In this document: one piece after another, positions 44,214 to 55,199 of the stretch
Layout: each line of letters begins with the position of its first letter
Numbering within the stretch: the stretch's first letter is position 1
Assembly: GCA_026075535.2 (NCBI GenBank)
Contig: AP026541.1
Coordinates: 1,612,001 to 1,676,000, forward strand
Reading direction: 5' to 3'
DNA from: Tricholoma matsutake
Lineage: Eukaryota > Basidiomycota > Agaricomycetes > Agaricales > Tricholomataceae
DNA length: 64,000 nt
Position numbers and translations under genes: made by a program
The notes under the pieces: model-generated
The model's database searches: none
What the model saw: the letters and a program-made list of their open reading frames with translations, nothing else
Told to the model about the DNA's origin: nothing

Positions 44214-45115
44214 AGTATGTCATCAATGGCTGGGCTGTGAAGCATGTGAGGCAAGCAGGAATAGTCAGAGACATGGTGGAAAGCAGTGGCAAGGATAATG
44301 TGATAATGGCAGTGATAAAATTTCCTTATATAGTAACTACTTCTCACACCTAGTTAGTTAGTTCATTGTAAAGGTGGGTTCCAAAGGTAAGGTGGGTTCC
44401 AAAGATAGGGAGCCTTTGCAGGCTATGGTCTCGAATTCGCAAACCACATTTGAAGTGGCACATTTGTAGCAACGGGGTTTGCTATTTAGCCAGGCCAAAG
44501 GGTGCAGCAGTGGTTGAAATGGCCAGTTATGAAGAAGATGGGATGGTGGGCATGATGGGGAGAGTGGGGAATGATGTGACCACATCATTGTTGGAAGGAT
44601 CATGGGATTGTTTTCAAACAGCACATGATTGAAACATACCATATATGGCAGGAGGGGGGAGGGGGGTCTGGCGAGCTGTGAAAAAAAAAAACTGATGTCA
44701 TATGAAAAATTCCCGTCCCACCACCCCCTTGCATGAGATGACACCATATTCAAAAAGTTATGCCACTGTGCTGGTGGTACAGTCAATTCATCAATTTGAA
44801 CACATCTCTGCTCAATATGTTGATTCTACATCAACCTTGCAACATCTATATTCTTCTGAGTCTATCATTGAATCTCATGTATTTTGCAGTGCTAGCTCAG
44901 CCCAATAGTTTAACAACATATCTAGTTAAAATTCTGTAGGAAGCTCCAATTTCACTGTCATAAGTTGCCAAATCTTACCAGCTTTAACATCAGGATGAAA
45001 TCAGGGCAAAATAGCATTCAGAAATATGTCCAGAGTGCAGTAAGCACTCCATAAATGATGAAACACATATTACATAATACTAATTAACATGATGAGATGT
45101 GTTCATTAGAGTCTG
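44214..45115. other. repeat debris; C-tract repeat copy 4 at 44645-44734
   Basis: G(6) and A(11) tracts, then AAATTCCCGTCCCACCACCC and CCTTG, recall the C-tract repeat with its first half inverted. The minus-strand ORF across it (44358-44786) has CYKCATSNVVCEF but spans the repeat, so I do not call a gene. Confidence 0.4.
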
Positions 45116-45415
45116 GTACATGTAAGGGGACAAGCCTCCCAGGTATATATGTTTCCCTACCTACTGTTCATACTCTATGGAAACCTCTCATTCATTCCTA
45201 TCTTACATATCTATTTGTTATTGTTTGGCTACAGCCTTATACCTGCCAGCTCACAGTAGTTACACTCTTAAATTGAACATCTAAGTATCTCCCCAGTATT
45301 ACTGCTTTATAGCTGTCATTACATAGTCTTTATAGACTCTTTGTGCCCTTTGTGGCCTCTTTGTGCCCTTGTCCACCCTATATCCTCTTCTTCTGGGTCT
45401 TTCTCTTACAGTACA
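45116..45415 (+). mobile_element. solo LTR, 290 bp, GTACA target duplication
   Basis: 45121-45410 begins TGTAAGGGGACAAGCC and ends TTTCTCTTACA (6-bp inverted termini TGTAAG/CTTACA), with perfect GTACA on both sides (45116-45120, 45411-45415). Inside, CTCTTTGTGCCCTTTGTGGC shows a short tandem repeat, and GGTATATATG at about 45142 is TATA-like. Orientation is assumed. Confidence 0.88.
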
Positions 45416-45900
45416 CGTCTATCTGAGATTATACATGTATTGTATTTGATGGATTTTCAATATCTTATCTGGATTGGCTTGGAGGCATCTCACTTGAAAC
45501 ACTGAACATGCACATTTCCATACCTTGGTAAGATATTGAAATTCTGCCAAATACAATACATGTACATAATATTTCTTAACACTTTTCTCCATATAAAGTT
45601 CTTGCTAAAATGTGTCATTCCTGCTGCACTATTTATCGCCATAAAATGCACATCTTTTGTAGATGGGAACTCTGATGTAGGCATTGGCACAGGTAACCCC
45701 TGGGTACCTGAGACTTGACCCATACCCCTACCCTCAAGTACCCACACCTGCTAACCCATGGGTTTTCACCAAGGGTCATGGGGGGTACAGGTATTACAAG
45801 TGGGTACAGTCATTTCCATAGCTAAGATCATAGATTCCTAAACTACAATATAATATGGTACCAGCCATCTTCAAGTTCTGGCTCCTCATCCCCTTCAACC
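45416..45900. other. probable 3' side and end region of the hAT element
   Basis: At 45690-45800 there are repeated GGGTACC, TACCC and CTCAAGTACCC motifs with CAGGTAACCCCTGGGTACCT, resembling hAT termini; similar motifs recur at 51853-51905. The other end of the element was not found. Confidence 0.4.
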
Positions 45901-48854
45901 TCATCTAGCACACCAACTGCAAGAACATCTGAGTCCTAACAAACTCCATGATCCTAAACAAATCAATGCCCGAGTTGATTGTGCCGAGAGCCGACTGTGA
46001 ACATGAGATAAAATTAGACAGCCATGGCTGAAAATATGCTTGACATCAACAGAAGTGGCTAATGAGGCATTAGTCTGAGAAAAAAATATGAAGTAACTGT
46101 ACTTACCAGGAATTGTCAGATAATCCAAAGCCATACATGACAAATGAGGATACATCGCACGCCATTCAGACCACCACAACAAAACATCATCCACCGCCTT
46201 GGAGTCCATGCTGAGATATTGTTCATACTCATCCCATAGTTCAGCACATGTGGGAGCACACAGTGATGCAAGATTATTGAACACATTTTTAGATTTTGTT
46301 GGCACTTGAGCATTGTAAGTCCTAGGAATAGAAGAGAAGACTCAAACCACATACCTCCTTTGGGGAAGGGGAAGGAGATTCCTCATTTTCACTACCACTG
46401 TCCTGCTTGTAAGATCGTTCAAATTCCTCATGCACCAATTCCCACGCAGTGTCAATCCAATCCTGTTCCCAATTAGCCTTCTCAAAATACTTCAACTTAT
46501 GATGGGGGTGTAGAACTGCATCCAGGGCGAGTTACATGTATCAATGCAAACCCACAACACACCCATAGCAATGTGATACACCTCTGAGGAATCAGTAAGC
46601 GAGTAATAACAGTTCAGTGTTCTTTTGCCAAGTCCAAGAGAAGCCTTGATAGCGGGGGAAAGAGCACAATTCTTTGAGTGAGCAATAAAGTGGTCATTGA
46701 TGTAGTCCATAGCAGGAATAACAGTGGCAAGGTTGGGTGTACCATGAGAGAAGAATTGAGTCACGTCCTTGAGAACCTGTAGTAATTGATGACAAAGTGA
46801 TCCATGGAATTGTGATGCTGTGACTCACTGAAAGTATGTTGCACAACTGTTGCGCAATAATCCACTCCATCTTGCTCAGCTCATACATTCAAAGGTCATT
46901 CACTCAATCTGCAGTTAGAACATCAATGGCCTTCCGATACTCAAGAGCAAACTTCAACATGTCATAAGTTGAGTTCCAGCGGGTTGTCACATCGTGTGGC
47001 ATGATTTGGTCACACATTTTGAGCTCCTTGAGATGTTTGTACCATGCAGGAAGGACAATCATTGTCAAGTTGATGATCTTGAAAGCAATTTTCCAAAGCT
47101 ATCAAAAGGTGAGTGTAGTTCTCTCAGTCAATTCTACAACTCACTTTAACCAAAACCAGTTTTACAGGGTGAATACTTTCCTCCAACCCTGTGCACAAGT
47201 AGCACCATCTCATTGATCCATCCCTCCATATCATCGTCCTCATCCTCCTCCCCTGCTTCATGCTGTCCATCAATTTGATGCTGGGCCATTGCCTAGATGG
47301 TCTGCTGTTCCTCAAGTTCCTGGTCACCAGCAAGACCTTGGAGCTTGTTGTCATCTCGCAGCTCATGCACAGCCTCATCTAGATGCTCATCCTCCTTTTT
47401 CTTTGGTACATCAAATTGTTTTATGATTGATTTTGTGCAGAGGTTAACAATGTGCAGGAAGCATCGAGTATGGTTGACCTGGGAGAAGTCAGGAAGTATC
47501 TTGGCAAGCTTGGAGATCATGACATTGTTACAGGATGCGTTATCGCAGGTGATACTCAGGATCTGCTTGAAGGTAAGTCATTTCCCTCTGCCAAACAACA
47601 GTGATACTAACTTTGTGTGCTATTCTGAAATCTTCTAGGATGTTTGTGAACACTATCACAAGGTTTAGGCCAGAATGCGACTAGAGCACAGGGTTATAAG
47701 CAGCTGGTGCAAACATCAAGTTTTATGTACCTGTGCAACCTCGATAACATCTAACATGAGGGTGAGTGGCACACCATCCTTCTTGAGATGGACTGTGATG
47801 GCAATGAATGCTCAATGGTTGGGAGAGGTCCATGCATCTGTGGAAGAGTTGAGATCCCCATCATATTCCTGTGGGATGGTTAGTGTTCATCTTGTTATAT
47901 CATAGTTAGCCTTGCTTACATGTAGCATCTTAGGAATCCATTGGCAGGTACATGCAAAGACCAAACAAACATCATGAGAAACTGTTGAGGGGGAAGGTAT
48001 GTAGTATTCAGGTCATCCCATCTTTATTAACGACTGAAATACCTGGTCTTTGACAATTACAAAGGGATGCACATTTTCCAATACCCATCGAATGATTTCT
48101 GCTCTGTCAAAAAAAACTTCCAAGGTCATCAAAGGATCTCTGTTAACTGATCACGTACTTGGTCTGAGTTTTTGTATGTTGTTGGTGTGAGTATGTAACC
48201 TTCCCTTTGCCAACCCATTCAAATATAGCTGTGATTAATGCATCTTTCCCCAGTGGTTTTACTACTGAGTCCCATGCTTCTGATACATCCTTGGTTTGGT
48301 CTGCAGCCTTGACAGCCTCAGTTCCCCAACAGCTCTTTGCATGCTTTTGTAAGTTGCTCATGGATTTTGCATCTGACTTATCTAAGTAATGGTGTACTTA
48401 CTTTTTACAGCCCTTGGCAGCACATAAAAATCCATGGAAGTGATGGCCCTTAGAATGCATAAATTGGTGCATTCCAGTCCTTTTTTAGTTGTTCTGTTGA
48501 TGCTGATGTTAGTATTCTCCTGCTTCCAGATCAAGAGGAGCATGATATACCTAACTCAGCCTCTGCATCTTCCTCGGTACCATCCTCTGATTTCTCATTG
48601 TCGTCATCACCATCAATGTCAATCACCTCAGGCTGTCTCGGATCATGTGAGTTTGTGTTACAATTACCATTGTCCGACTCTTCAGCTGATGACAGTGACA
48701 GTGTATCTCCATCAGGTGCTTTCTTTTTTTTCTTCTTTGCTAGAACAGCTTTAATAAGCTTTGAGGCTTTGCGTTTGAGAGTTCCCTTTAGGGACTTGAG
48801 GGATGACTTTGATGACTTCACTGATGCATCTGATTTGCGTGAGTTCTCTGGCAT
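45901..48854 (-). pseudogene. hAT-superfamily transposase, near full length, decayed
   Basis: From the ATG at 48854: a Lys/Ser-rich and acidic leader, a BED-type zinc finger (FLCAAKGCKK, then NLQKHAKSC), the linker GKGKVTYSHQQHTKTQTK (48190), DLNSSTDAWTSPNH followed by AFIAITVHLKKDG (47840; first catalytic Asp), ITCDNASCNNVMISKLAKIL (47540; second Asp), NHTRCFLHIVNLCTKSI, FFSHGTPNLATVIPAMDYI, SPAIKASLGLGKRTLNCYYS (46640), and the C-terminal dimerisation region ILSHVHSRLSAQSTRALICL (45960). Introns, frameshifts and stops separate these blocks; one stop replaces the expected Arg in SPNHRAF (CGA to TGA). Confidence 0.88.
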
Positions 48855-49030
48855 GGTGATTCAGAAGGTTGACAGGTGTCAAGATGTTGGGTTGATATTC
48901 CCCTTTTTGTGATTGCTGTGTGGTGATATAACTGTACAGTTCTGATGCTTATGGAGTTGGCCATGATGTATCATGTAGATTATGTGTTTATTATTACATT
49001 ATATGTACATACATGGGTATATGCCAGTAC

Positions 49031-49388
49031 TTTACACTCCCCCCCCCCCCCAGTCCGAGCAGACTCCGCTTGGACACACTCAGACACTTGGACTCTGCTC
49101 AGACTCTGCTCGGACACTTGGACTGTCCTAGGACTGTCCAAGTTGTCTGAGTAAAGTCTGAGGACTGCACTCGGACTGCACTCAGACTTTGCTTGGACAA
49201 CATCAATTGTGCATTTATTTACACCTTCTAAAGTACTGTCCAAGTAAAGTCTGAGTTCCAGTCTTAGAGAAAGTCTTATAAGTCTCACAAAATGATGTGT
49301 GCACAGCAGGAATTGAACCAACAGCCTTTTGGACTAGCAATCACATGACGACAAAACATGCACATGCTACCACTGAAGCCAAGTAGTC
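49031..49388 (-). mobile_element. tRNA-headed SINE with CGGACTC body, copy 1
   Basis: Element sense is minus. Head: A-box-like TGGCTTCAGTGGTAGCATG (about 49363-49381) and B-box-like GGTTCAATTCCTG (about 49309-49321). Body 49045-49260 of degenerate units such as GAGTCCGAGTG and CGGACTC. It ends in G(14) and AGTGTAAAG. Compare copies 2-4. Confidence 0.7.
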
Positions 49389-49439
49389 ATTTAAAGTTGC
49401 ATACATTATATCTATTTATTACTGAAATCTAATTTTTAT

Positions 49440-49716
49440 ATATCATGAATAGATTATTAAATTGACCCCCTCGCATCTGTGTGAGGGGTAATTAATATGG
49501 GTAATTAATATGTATAATACTAAGCCCTCCCCTCGCAAGCTCAAGGGGAGGGGGCCGTAACTATCAATTATAAAAATAAATTAAAAACACCCACCACGAG
49601 CAGTTGCTTGTGGTGGCATTCGTCTCTCCCCAGGTTGTCCCCTGGCCGTCTCGCTCTCCTGTCCCCATTCTTCTCCCCCCCAAACCACCCCACAAGCAGA
49701 TGCTCGTAGGCATGGG
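49440..49716. repeat. GC-rich palindromes, B-type modules
   Basis: CCCCTC...GAGGGG (49468-49490), CCCTCCCCT...AGGGGAGGG (49526-49553), then B palindromes at 49591-49616 (CCACCACGAGCAGTTGCTTG) and about 49685-49717, separated by AT-rich spacers. Confidence 0.65.
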
Positions 49717-50500
49717 GCAGGTGTCATCGTGGGTGTCCCCACTCTCGTCATCATCTCCCTTCCCTGTTAAGGGCAAAGCCTCAACCACTCGATCTAGTTG
49801 CTGTCGTTCGACGAGGTGCTTCCTTGATGAGTCATTCAGCACTAGTCTTACTCAGAGCGTCCGATGTAAGATGGGTAGTGCACTCTAGCAGGGCTTCTGC
49901 GTAGAGTTGTTCAGGTTCATGCACTAAGGGGCTTCCTTAGTGGTTTCGAGTAAGTTCACGAGTTGCAAGTTAAGGCTGTTAATTGCCTAGATCTAAACTA
50001 AGGACATCCCTACTACGAGTTGCAGTACTTATACTACAAGGGAGGTCCTTATCGTCCAATCGGAAAGGTAGATGCGTATCAAGTAAGAATAGAAACAATA
50101 AGCCTCATGCAAGGCATGAGGCGTCCGATGTCATGGAGTGCTGCAGCGCAGCATGTCAGGGAACAATAAGAGATAAGCTTCATGCCTAGCATGAGGCGTC
50201 CAATGTCATGGACCTCATGTCAAGAAGCTGTCATATCACAGCATGTGTGGGAGTGGGTTCTGGTGCATGGAGTCACCATGCGTCAAGGGTGCCTTCCACG
50301 GGAAGGGGATCAAATGCATGCAGTTGGCATGCGTCATATGTGTGTCTGGTGTCAAGGACATGCCCTAGGCATGAGTCATGGAGTGCCTCCTGTCTGGAGG
50401 GGATTGTCAGGTCGGTTGGGCTGGTCGGGTTCCATGAGTTACAAGGAAAATTGTAACATTCCCTCTCATCTCCTTCCCCCTCGTCTCTTCCCCCTCACCT
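49717..50500. other. repetitive, no gene; CATGAGGCGTC units
   Basis: Between 50105 and 50350 a loose repeat with CATGAGGCGTCC(G/A)ATGTCATGGA and GGCATG(C/A)GTCAT recurs four to five times. ORFs follow the repeat and are not supported. Confidence 0.45.
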
Positions 50501-50502
50501 TC

Positions 50503-50668
50503 CACCCTGTGAGCAGGGGCTTGCAGCAGTGGTGGTGGTGGTGTTGTCATCGTTGTTGTCGCCAGTAGTAGTTTGTACCTATAAAAAGTTAGTTAGGATC
50601 GAAAAATGAAATGAGAAAAGAAAAAAAAACTTACCTAGGACCCAAGAGATGTTGACGTCTCTTGGGTC
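50503..50668 (-). repeat. hairpin-intron-hairpin unit 2
   Basis: Element sense minus: palindrome A 50668-50639 (GACCCAAGAGACG...CATCTCTTGGGTC), intron-like 50634-50579 (GTAAGT, CTAAC, TATAG), palindrome B 50535-50503. Confidence 0.7.
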
Positions 50669-50697
50669 TCCCCTAATTGTGGTCGTTCCACCCGTCG

Positions 50698-51036
50698 TCC
50701 ACCCTATGAGCAGTGGCTCATACGGCTGGGGCGGGTGCTGTTGTCATTCCCTGCCATCGTTGTCATTCCACCCACCATCCACCCCATGAGCAGTTGCTTG
50801 TGAGGCTGGAGGCGGGTGGTGTGTCCTGGGTGGTGGGCATGAGTAGCCGTTCTTGTCATTTCAAAGTTGCACCCATTCCCACCCCGTGAGCAGCTGCTCG
50901 CAGCAGTGGTTCTGAGTGCTCATCATCGTCGTTGTCAGCAGTACTAGATAATACCTAAAAAAGTTCATTAGTAACAAAAACAAGAAAAAAAAACTTACCA
51001 ACGGCCCAAGAGACGTCAAATGATGTCTCTTGGGCC
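50698..51036 (-). repeat. hairpin-intron-hairpin unit 3 with three B palindromes
   Basis: Palindrome A 51036-51003 (GGCCCAAGAGACATCA...), intron-like 50998-50955 (GTAAGT...TTTTTTAG, 44 nt), then B palindromes at about 50910-50878, 50815-50779 and 50730-50698. Confidence 0.7.
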
Positions 51037-51196
51037 TTTTCTTTGTTTGCTTTGCCTTCCTTTCATTGTTTCCTGCTCGTCCCCTTGTCATTCCATCTCC
51101 CAGTCCCAGTCATCTCCAGTCACCTCATTGTGTTGTTGTTCTGTTTGGCCAAGTCGGTGTCGCCATTGTCTTGCCATTTTGCAGTTGTACCTGTTC

Positions 51197-51405
51197 CCAC
51201 CCCGCAAGCAGTTGCTTGCAGCGGTGGTTCTGGGTCCTAGGGTGGTGGCTGTGTCAGCCGTTGTTGTGGTTTTGAGGCTGCGGCATCGTTATAACATAGA
51301 TAAAACCTATCATTAAGGAAATTTCAGTTAGTTAAACAAAACAACAAAAATCATGTAAAAAAACACTTACAAGTGAGCCCAAATGACAATGCCATCGTTT
51401 GGGCT
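51197..51405 (-). repeat. hairpin-intron-hairpin unit 4
   Basis: Palindrome A 51405-51376 (AGCCCAAACGATG...GTCATTTGGGCT), intron-like 51370-51307 (GTAAGT, ACTAAC, GATAG, 64 nt), palindrome B 51229-51197 (GCAAGCAACTGCTTGC). Confidence 0.7.
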
Positions 51406-51534
51406 TGTTCCCATTGTTGGTTATTGGGGTAGGAGGTAAGGAGGAGGCAGTGCCATTGCCAGCGTTGTTGATGACATGGCTGTGTTGATTTGTCATCACA
51501 GCCAGGGTGGTACATAGAGAGATATAACTACTTA

Positions 51535-51830
51535 TCTGTAATGATGCTTTAGTCTAACTGTTATATTGCTGACTTAATTGTACTTTATCATGTGACTATG
51601 AGGGTTCAATCCCTGCAGTAGCCACAGATTTTTCAGTCAATTATATAAGCAACTCAGACAGTCCTAGGACTGTACGAGTGCTGGTCCACTCGGACTCCAC
51701 TCGGACAGTCCGAGGACTCAGCTCAGACTCCGCTCGGACTGGATATTTAGTTTGGCAGGACTTTCAGCCAAAGAAGTCCGAGTGTCTGAGCGGAGTCCGC
51801 TCGGATTGGGGGGGGGGGAGTGTAAAGACC
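51535..51830 (+). mobile_element. tRNA-headed SINE, copy 2
   Basis: B box GGGTTCAATCCCTG at 51602-51615 with a weak A-box region near 51545; body 51655-51800 of CGGACTC-type units; G(12) and AGTGTAAAGACCTCAT at the end. It is inverted relative to copy 1, which is why the outer ends look like terminal inverted repeats. Confidence 0.7.
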
Positions 51831-53155
51831 TCATATATGCAAGGGCCAGGGGTATCTGGAATTATACCTGTACCCTTGCCCCCAACCCTCAAGGGTACTG
51901 TGAACCCATGCTTATGCCTACTCTGATGTTGAAGTTTAAAGTTGGCAGGGATTGCCCACCACCACATAAAGCATCTGGCCCCCTTTTGCATGGTCTGTGT
52001 TTTGGTGCTAGGGGCTAGCAGTTGCTGAAACACAGACAGTTTATATGCAGCTAGGGGGTCCCTGTTTTGCTTTCCTTCTGCTCCCATCTTGTTGACAAGC
52101 AACACAGGTAAGTGCACCATGCTTTTTCATGGATCAGTTTCTTACATTCTCAGTAGTTGATTATCTAAGGCCCACCTTAAGGATATCATCTACTCACATC
52201 ATAAGAGCTCCCACCATATCTAGAATAATCATTTTAACTAGGTTCTCACTTTACAGGACTCACTGGTACAATCTTATAGCTGTTGCTATTGTACCCAGTT
52301 GAATCTTAACAAGTAAGCAGTGTTCCCACCATTTCCTATCTGATTTGATTTCTCACATGGCCACATCTACTAGATTGATTCCAGATTAATCTACTCATCT
52401 CATTGTTTATCAATTTTTGTGCACCTCACCTTCTATGGAACATAACAGAGTTATGTACATTTGTACACTCCCTTGCATGGCCACTCCCTTGCCTATAAAA
52501 TTTTGGAATCTGTCTAGGTGGACTCTATTTTCTGCTAAACTATCTCAACTTGAGCATGCAGCAGAGGTCCCCCAGCAAGGCTGTTAAGAAAATTCAACAT
52601 GATATGCTTAAATTTTTTTCTGACACCCCCTTGACAAGGATGTGATTTTTTCCTGATATTGATTTCTGTCATAACTCAGATCAGAGAGAACAAATCATTG
52701 CCAACAATGTCAAGAAGTTGATCAATGAATCCCTTTTCCTGCAAGGACCACCTGATGCCCAAGTAAGTTTCCCTTTCATGGCTGAGCAGCCCCACCAATG
52801 CTTTCCAACTTGCACTGTGAGGGCCACTGCTTTGCACAACATGTCCAAGTTCTTTAAGGGGAGGAGGAATATAAATCTGAATCCTTGCAAGTGTTTTGGC
52901 CCAGGGATCATGATTGGCAACAGTGATTACTTGCAGAATTGACTGACCACATGGTTCATGCTGCACTCTCCTACACTGGAAGCTCTGTCAGTAACAATGA
53001 CTGCAAGCACCCATCTTCACATACCCTAGTTTGCCAATGTCAAAGAGCTTGAAGTCAATGTTGTAGGTGGGCTTTGGGCACAAGGAAATGTTCAAGCAAC
53101 AATGGCCTTGCCAAACTTTGTTGCAGTATCCTTCCAGCTCACACATCTTTGAATC
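51831..53155. other. no supported gene
   Basis: 51853-51905 has hAT-end-like TACCC/GGGTA motifs. CTGTGTTT...AAACACAG flanks 51995-52037. Other ORFs are short and unrecognised. Confidence 0.4.
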
Positions 53156-53893
53156 TTGATCGACCTTGGGGAGCACACCATGAGGGTGCACCAACATCCT
53201 CCACCTCCCCAACTTATTGAATCTTCTTATATGCACTGTTGGTGTCCCATGCAATGTAGAACCTCAGGCAAGTATCATCATCAAGGCACCCAAGTTAAAG
53301 CAGCACATTTCATGCTCACTAACACCCACACCATCACATTTCATGAAGGTGTACTCCCTTCCACTATCAAGCATGTGGCAATCTCCACTCCTCATTCTTT
53401 GATAATGCAAGTTGATGTCCCAACACTCTTGCAGGGATCAGGTCCTTGTTCTATTTGCCATGATTTCATCATCCACCTGCCACACATGAAGGAGGCTATA
53501 TTGCAGTCCATGGCCTGCTGCACAAACATCTATACAGACAACAGTGTATTGGCATATACTCAAAAACCTCATCATTGCATTTGAAATTCTAATAGTGGAC
53601 TTCCTCAGACACATAGAGATGCCCACAGTCAAAGTGATATGGCTAATTTATCTGGAGTGGCTGCTCTGGTTACTGTCAAGACTCAAGACCACTGCAACCA
53701 TCTTACCCATCATTCTTGCAGACAACTGTTACATATGTACTACAGTGGTAACTCTGATGACTCCAACAATGACAGTGACAATGAATCTAGCCAGTATGAT
53801 TCTGTTGATGATTACCATGCTGGGTCAGATGGTAGTCATGGTGGTTACATATCTGCAGATCACACACCACAGCATGATGCAATGCTTGTGTGA
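53156..53893 (+). pseudogene. unrecognised ORF, 245 codons with one TGA
   Basis: A single frame from 53156 to 53893 is broken only by a TGA at 53582-53584. The first half has a Cys/His content (MHCWCPMQC, CSICHDFIIHLPH) and the last 50 codons are Asp/Ser/Asn-rich (SGNSDDSNNDSDNESSQYDS). The start is uncertain. No known family seen; probably TE-derived given the surroundings. Confidence 0.3.
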
Positions 53894-53957
53894 ACCCTTG
53901 TCCTTTCCTATAAGGAAGAAAGAAAAAACAATAGCCTACCATATCTCTCACTGTTAG

Positions 53958-54027
53958 GCTTAGGGCCCAAACATAGGCATGTCTTTTAACACATTTTTAG
54001 AAAGGACTGGACATTATCTACAAGATT
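53958..54027 (+). repeat. dispersed repeat also at 59846-59923
   Basis: ACATTTTTAGAAAGGAC(T/C)(G/A)GAC and ATTATCTACA, with upstream CATAGGCA and CTTTTAAC, occur in both places. Confidence 0.6.
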
Positions 54028-54033
54028 ACTACA

Positions 54034-54085
54034 GTTGTGGACAAACAAACACAACAATTTTTGGTGACTGAATTTTGTAAGCTGG
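54034..54085 (+). repeat. Tc1-type end CAGTTGTGGACAAAC, copy 2
   Basis: Begins after a TA and matches 34815-34865 for about 50 bp (TTGGTGA(A)CTGAATTTTG). Confidence 0.6.
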
Positions 54086-54107
54086 CACAAACATCCAGAT
54101 CAATGAG

Positions 54108-54486
54108 GTCTTTACTGCCCCCCATATATTCTGCATGGACTGCATGGACTCCGTGTGGACTCTGCACAGACTATCTCGGACTGGCACCCACTCATTTGGC
54201 TCAAATGTCCTGTATAGCAGTTGCTCGGACTCCTAGAGAGTCCGCATGGACTTTCATGGAGTCCAAGCTATTTTTCGACTTTACTCTGAGTGCGCATGGA
54301 TTTTGTCTGAGCAACATCAATTTACTCGGACTTGGACAGATACATGTCTGAGTCAAGTCCATGGATGCATAGCAGAGGCTCAGTTGACTACAGAAAAATT
54401 ATGTACTAAAGTAGAATTGAACCCAAAGCCTTGTCACCAAGTGTAAATAGCAGCAATTAACCACTACACCACAGAGCCATTATCAG
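54108..54486 (-). mobile_element. tRNA-headed SINE, copy 3
   Basis: Element sense minus: A-box-like ATGGCTCTGTGGTGTAGTGG (about 54479-54460), B-box GGGTTCAATTCTAC (about 54426-54412), body of GAGTCCATG and CGGACT units to about 54130, then GGGGGGCAGTAAAGACCTCAT. GCAACATCAATT inside the body is shared with copy 1. Confidence 0.7.
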
Positions 54487-54701
54487 TATGTGCAAACAAT
54501 TGCATTATCTAACCATAATTATTTGAATCACATGACTCATGTGCAAGTTCAAGACATGTCAACAATCATTGTTGATGTTGACCACCATCACCACTCTCGA
54601 CACCACTGCCTCCCACCTCCCTCTACCACCACCACTGCCCAGTCAGCCCCCTCCTCTGATGCCTCTTGCACCAACAGCAACACAAACAGCATGGAACAAA
54701 T

Positions 54702-54734
54702 GGGCCCAAATGACATCCAACGTTGTTTGGGCCC
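54702..54734 (+). repeat. A-type palindrome without usable intron donor
   Basis: GGGCCCAAATGACATCC...TTTGGGCCC, followed by a T tract and TTTTCTTAG but no GT at the usual place; a decayed unit. Confidence 0.55.
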
Positions 54735-54828
54735 CTCTTTTTTTTACCTTTCTTTATTTTATGAACTATTTTCTTAGCAAACTAACTGAGCTGATGCAAT
54801 GGGCCCAAATGAGCCGAGCCTACACAAT

Positions 54829-55037
54829 GGGCCAAAACAATAATAATCGTTGTTTTGGCCCCAAGTAAGTCTTTTTTTTTTTACTTTTCTTCCATTGTTT
54901 TATCAACTCATTAACTATTTTCTTTCTTTTTTTTTTAGGTTAACAATGATTTCTAAACCCTGAAATGGCATGCCATACACCCAGCCACCCAACACTCCCA
55001 TCCCCATGGCTGCAAGCACCTGCTTGCAGCGTGGATG
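54829..55037 (+). repeat. hairpin-intron-hairpin unit 5
   Basis: Palindrome A 54829-54862 (GGGCCAAAACAA...TTGTTTTGGCCCC), intron-like 54865-54938 (GTAAGT, TTAAC, T(10)AG, 74 nt), palindrome B about 55011-55037 (CTGCAAGCACCTGCTTGCAG). A second intron-like stretch lies at 55142-55205 (GTAAGT...TTTAG). Confidence 0.7.
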
Positions 55038-55199
55038 TGCCTACCTCAATAGAACATGCAGGGATGCAGGGGGATGCCAGGAGGCCCATGAAGTGGGGTA
55101 CCCATAAGGTATGCACCCGATCCCTTGACACAATGGCCAAAGTAAGTTTTTTTCTTTCTTTTTTGTTTCTATAAAACTACTAATTATATTTCCATTATT

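Noticed and set aside
44358..44786. 142-codon ORF with CYKCATSNVVC as a zinc-finger gene
   Set aside because: It reads through an inserted repeat with A and G tracts, so the joined frame is accidental; the Cys motif may be a fragment of TE protein.
49031..51830. A 2.8-kb element bounded by TACACTC-C(13) inverted repeats
   Set aside because: The inverted repeats are the tails of two SINE copies in opposite orientation; tRNA-like heads and the same tail at 54108 explain them, and no target duplication flanks the pair.
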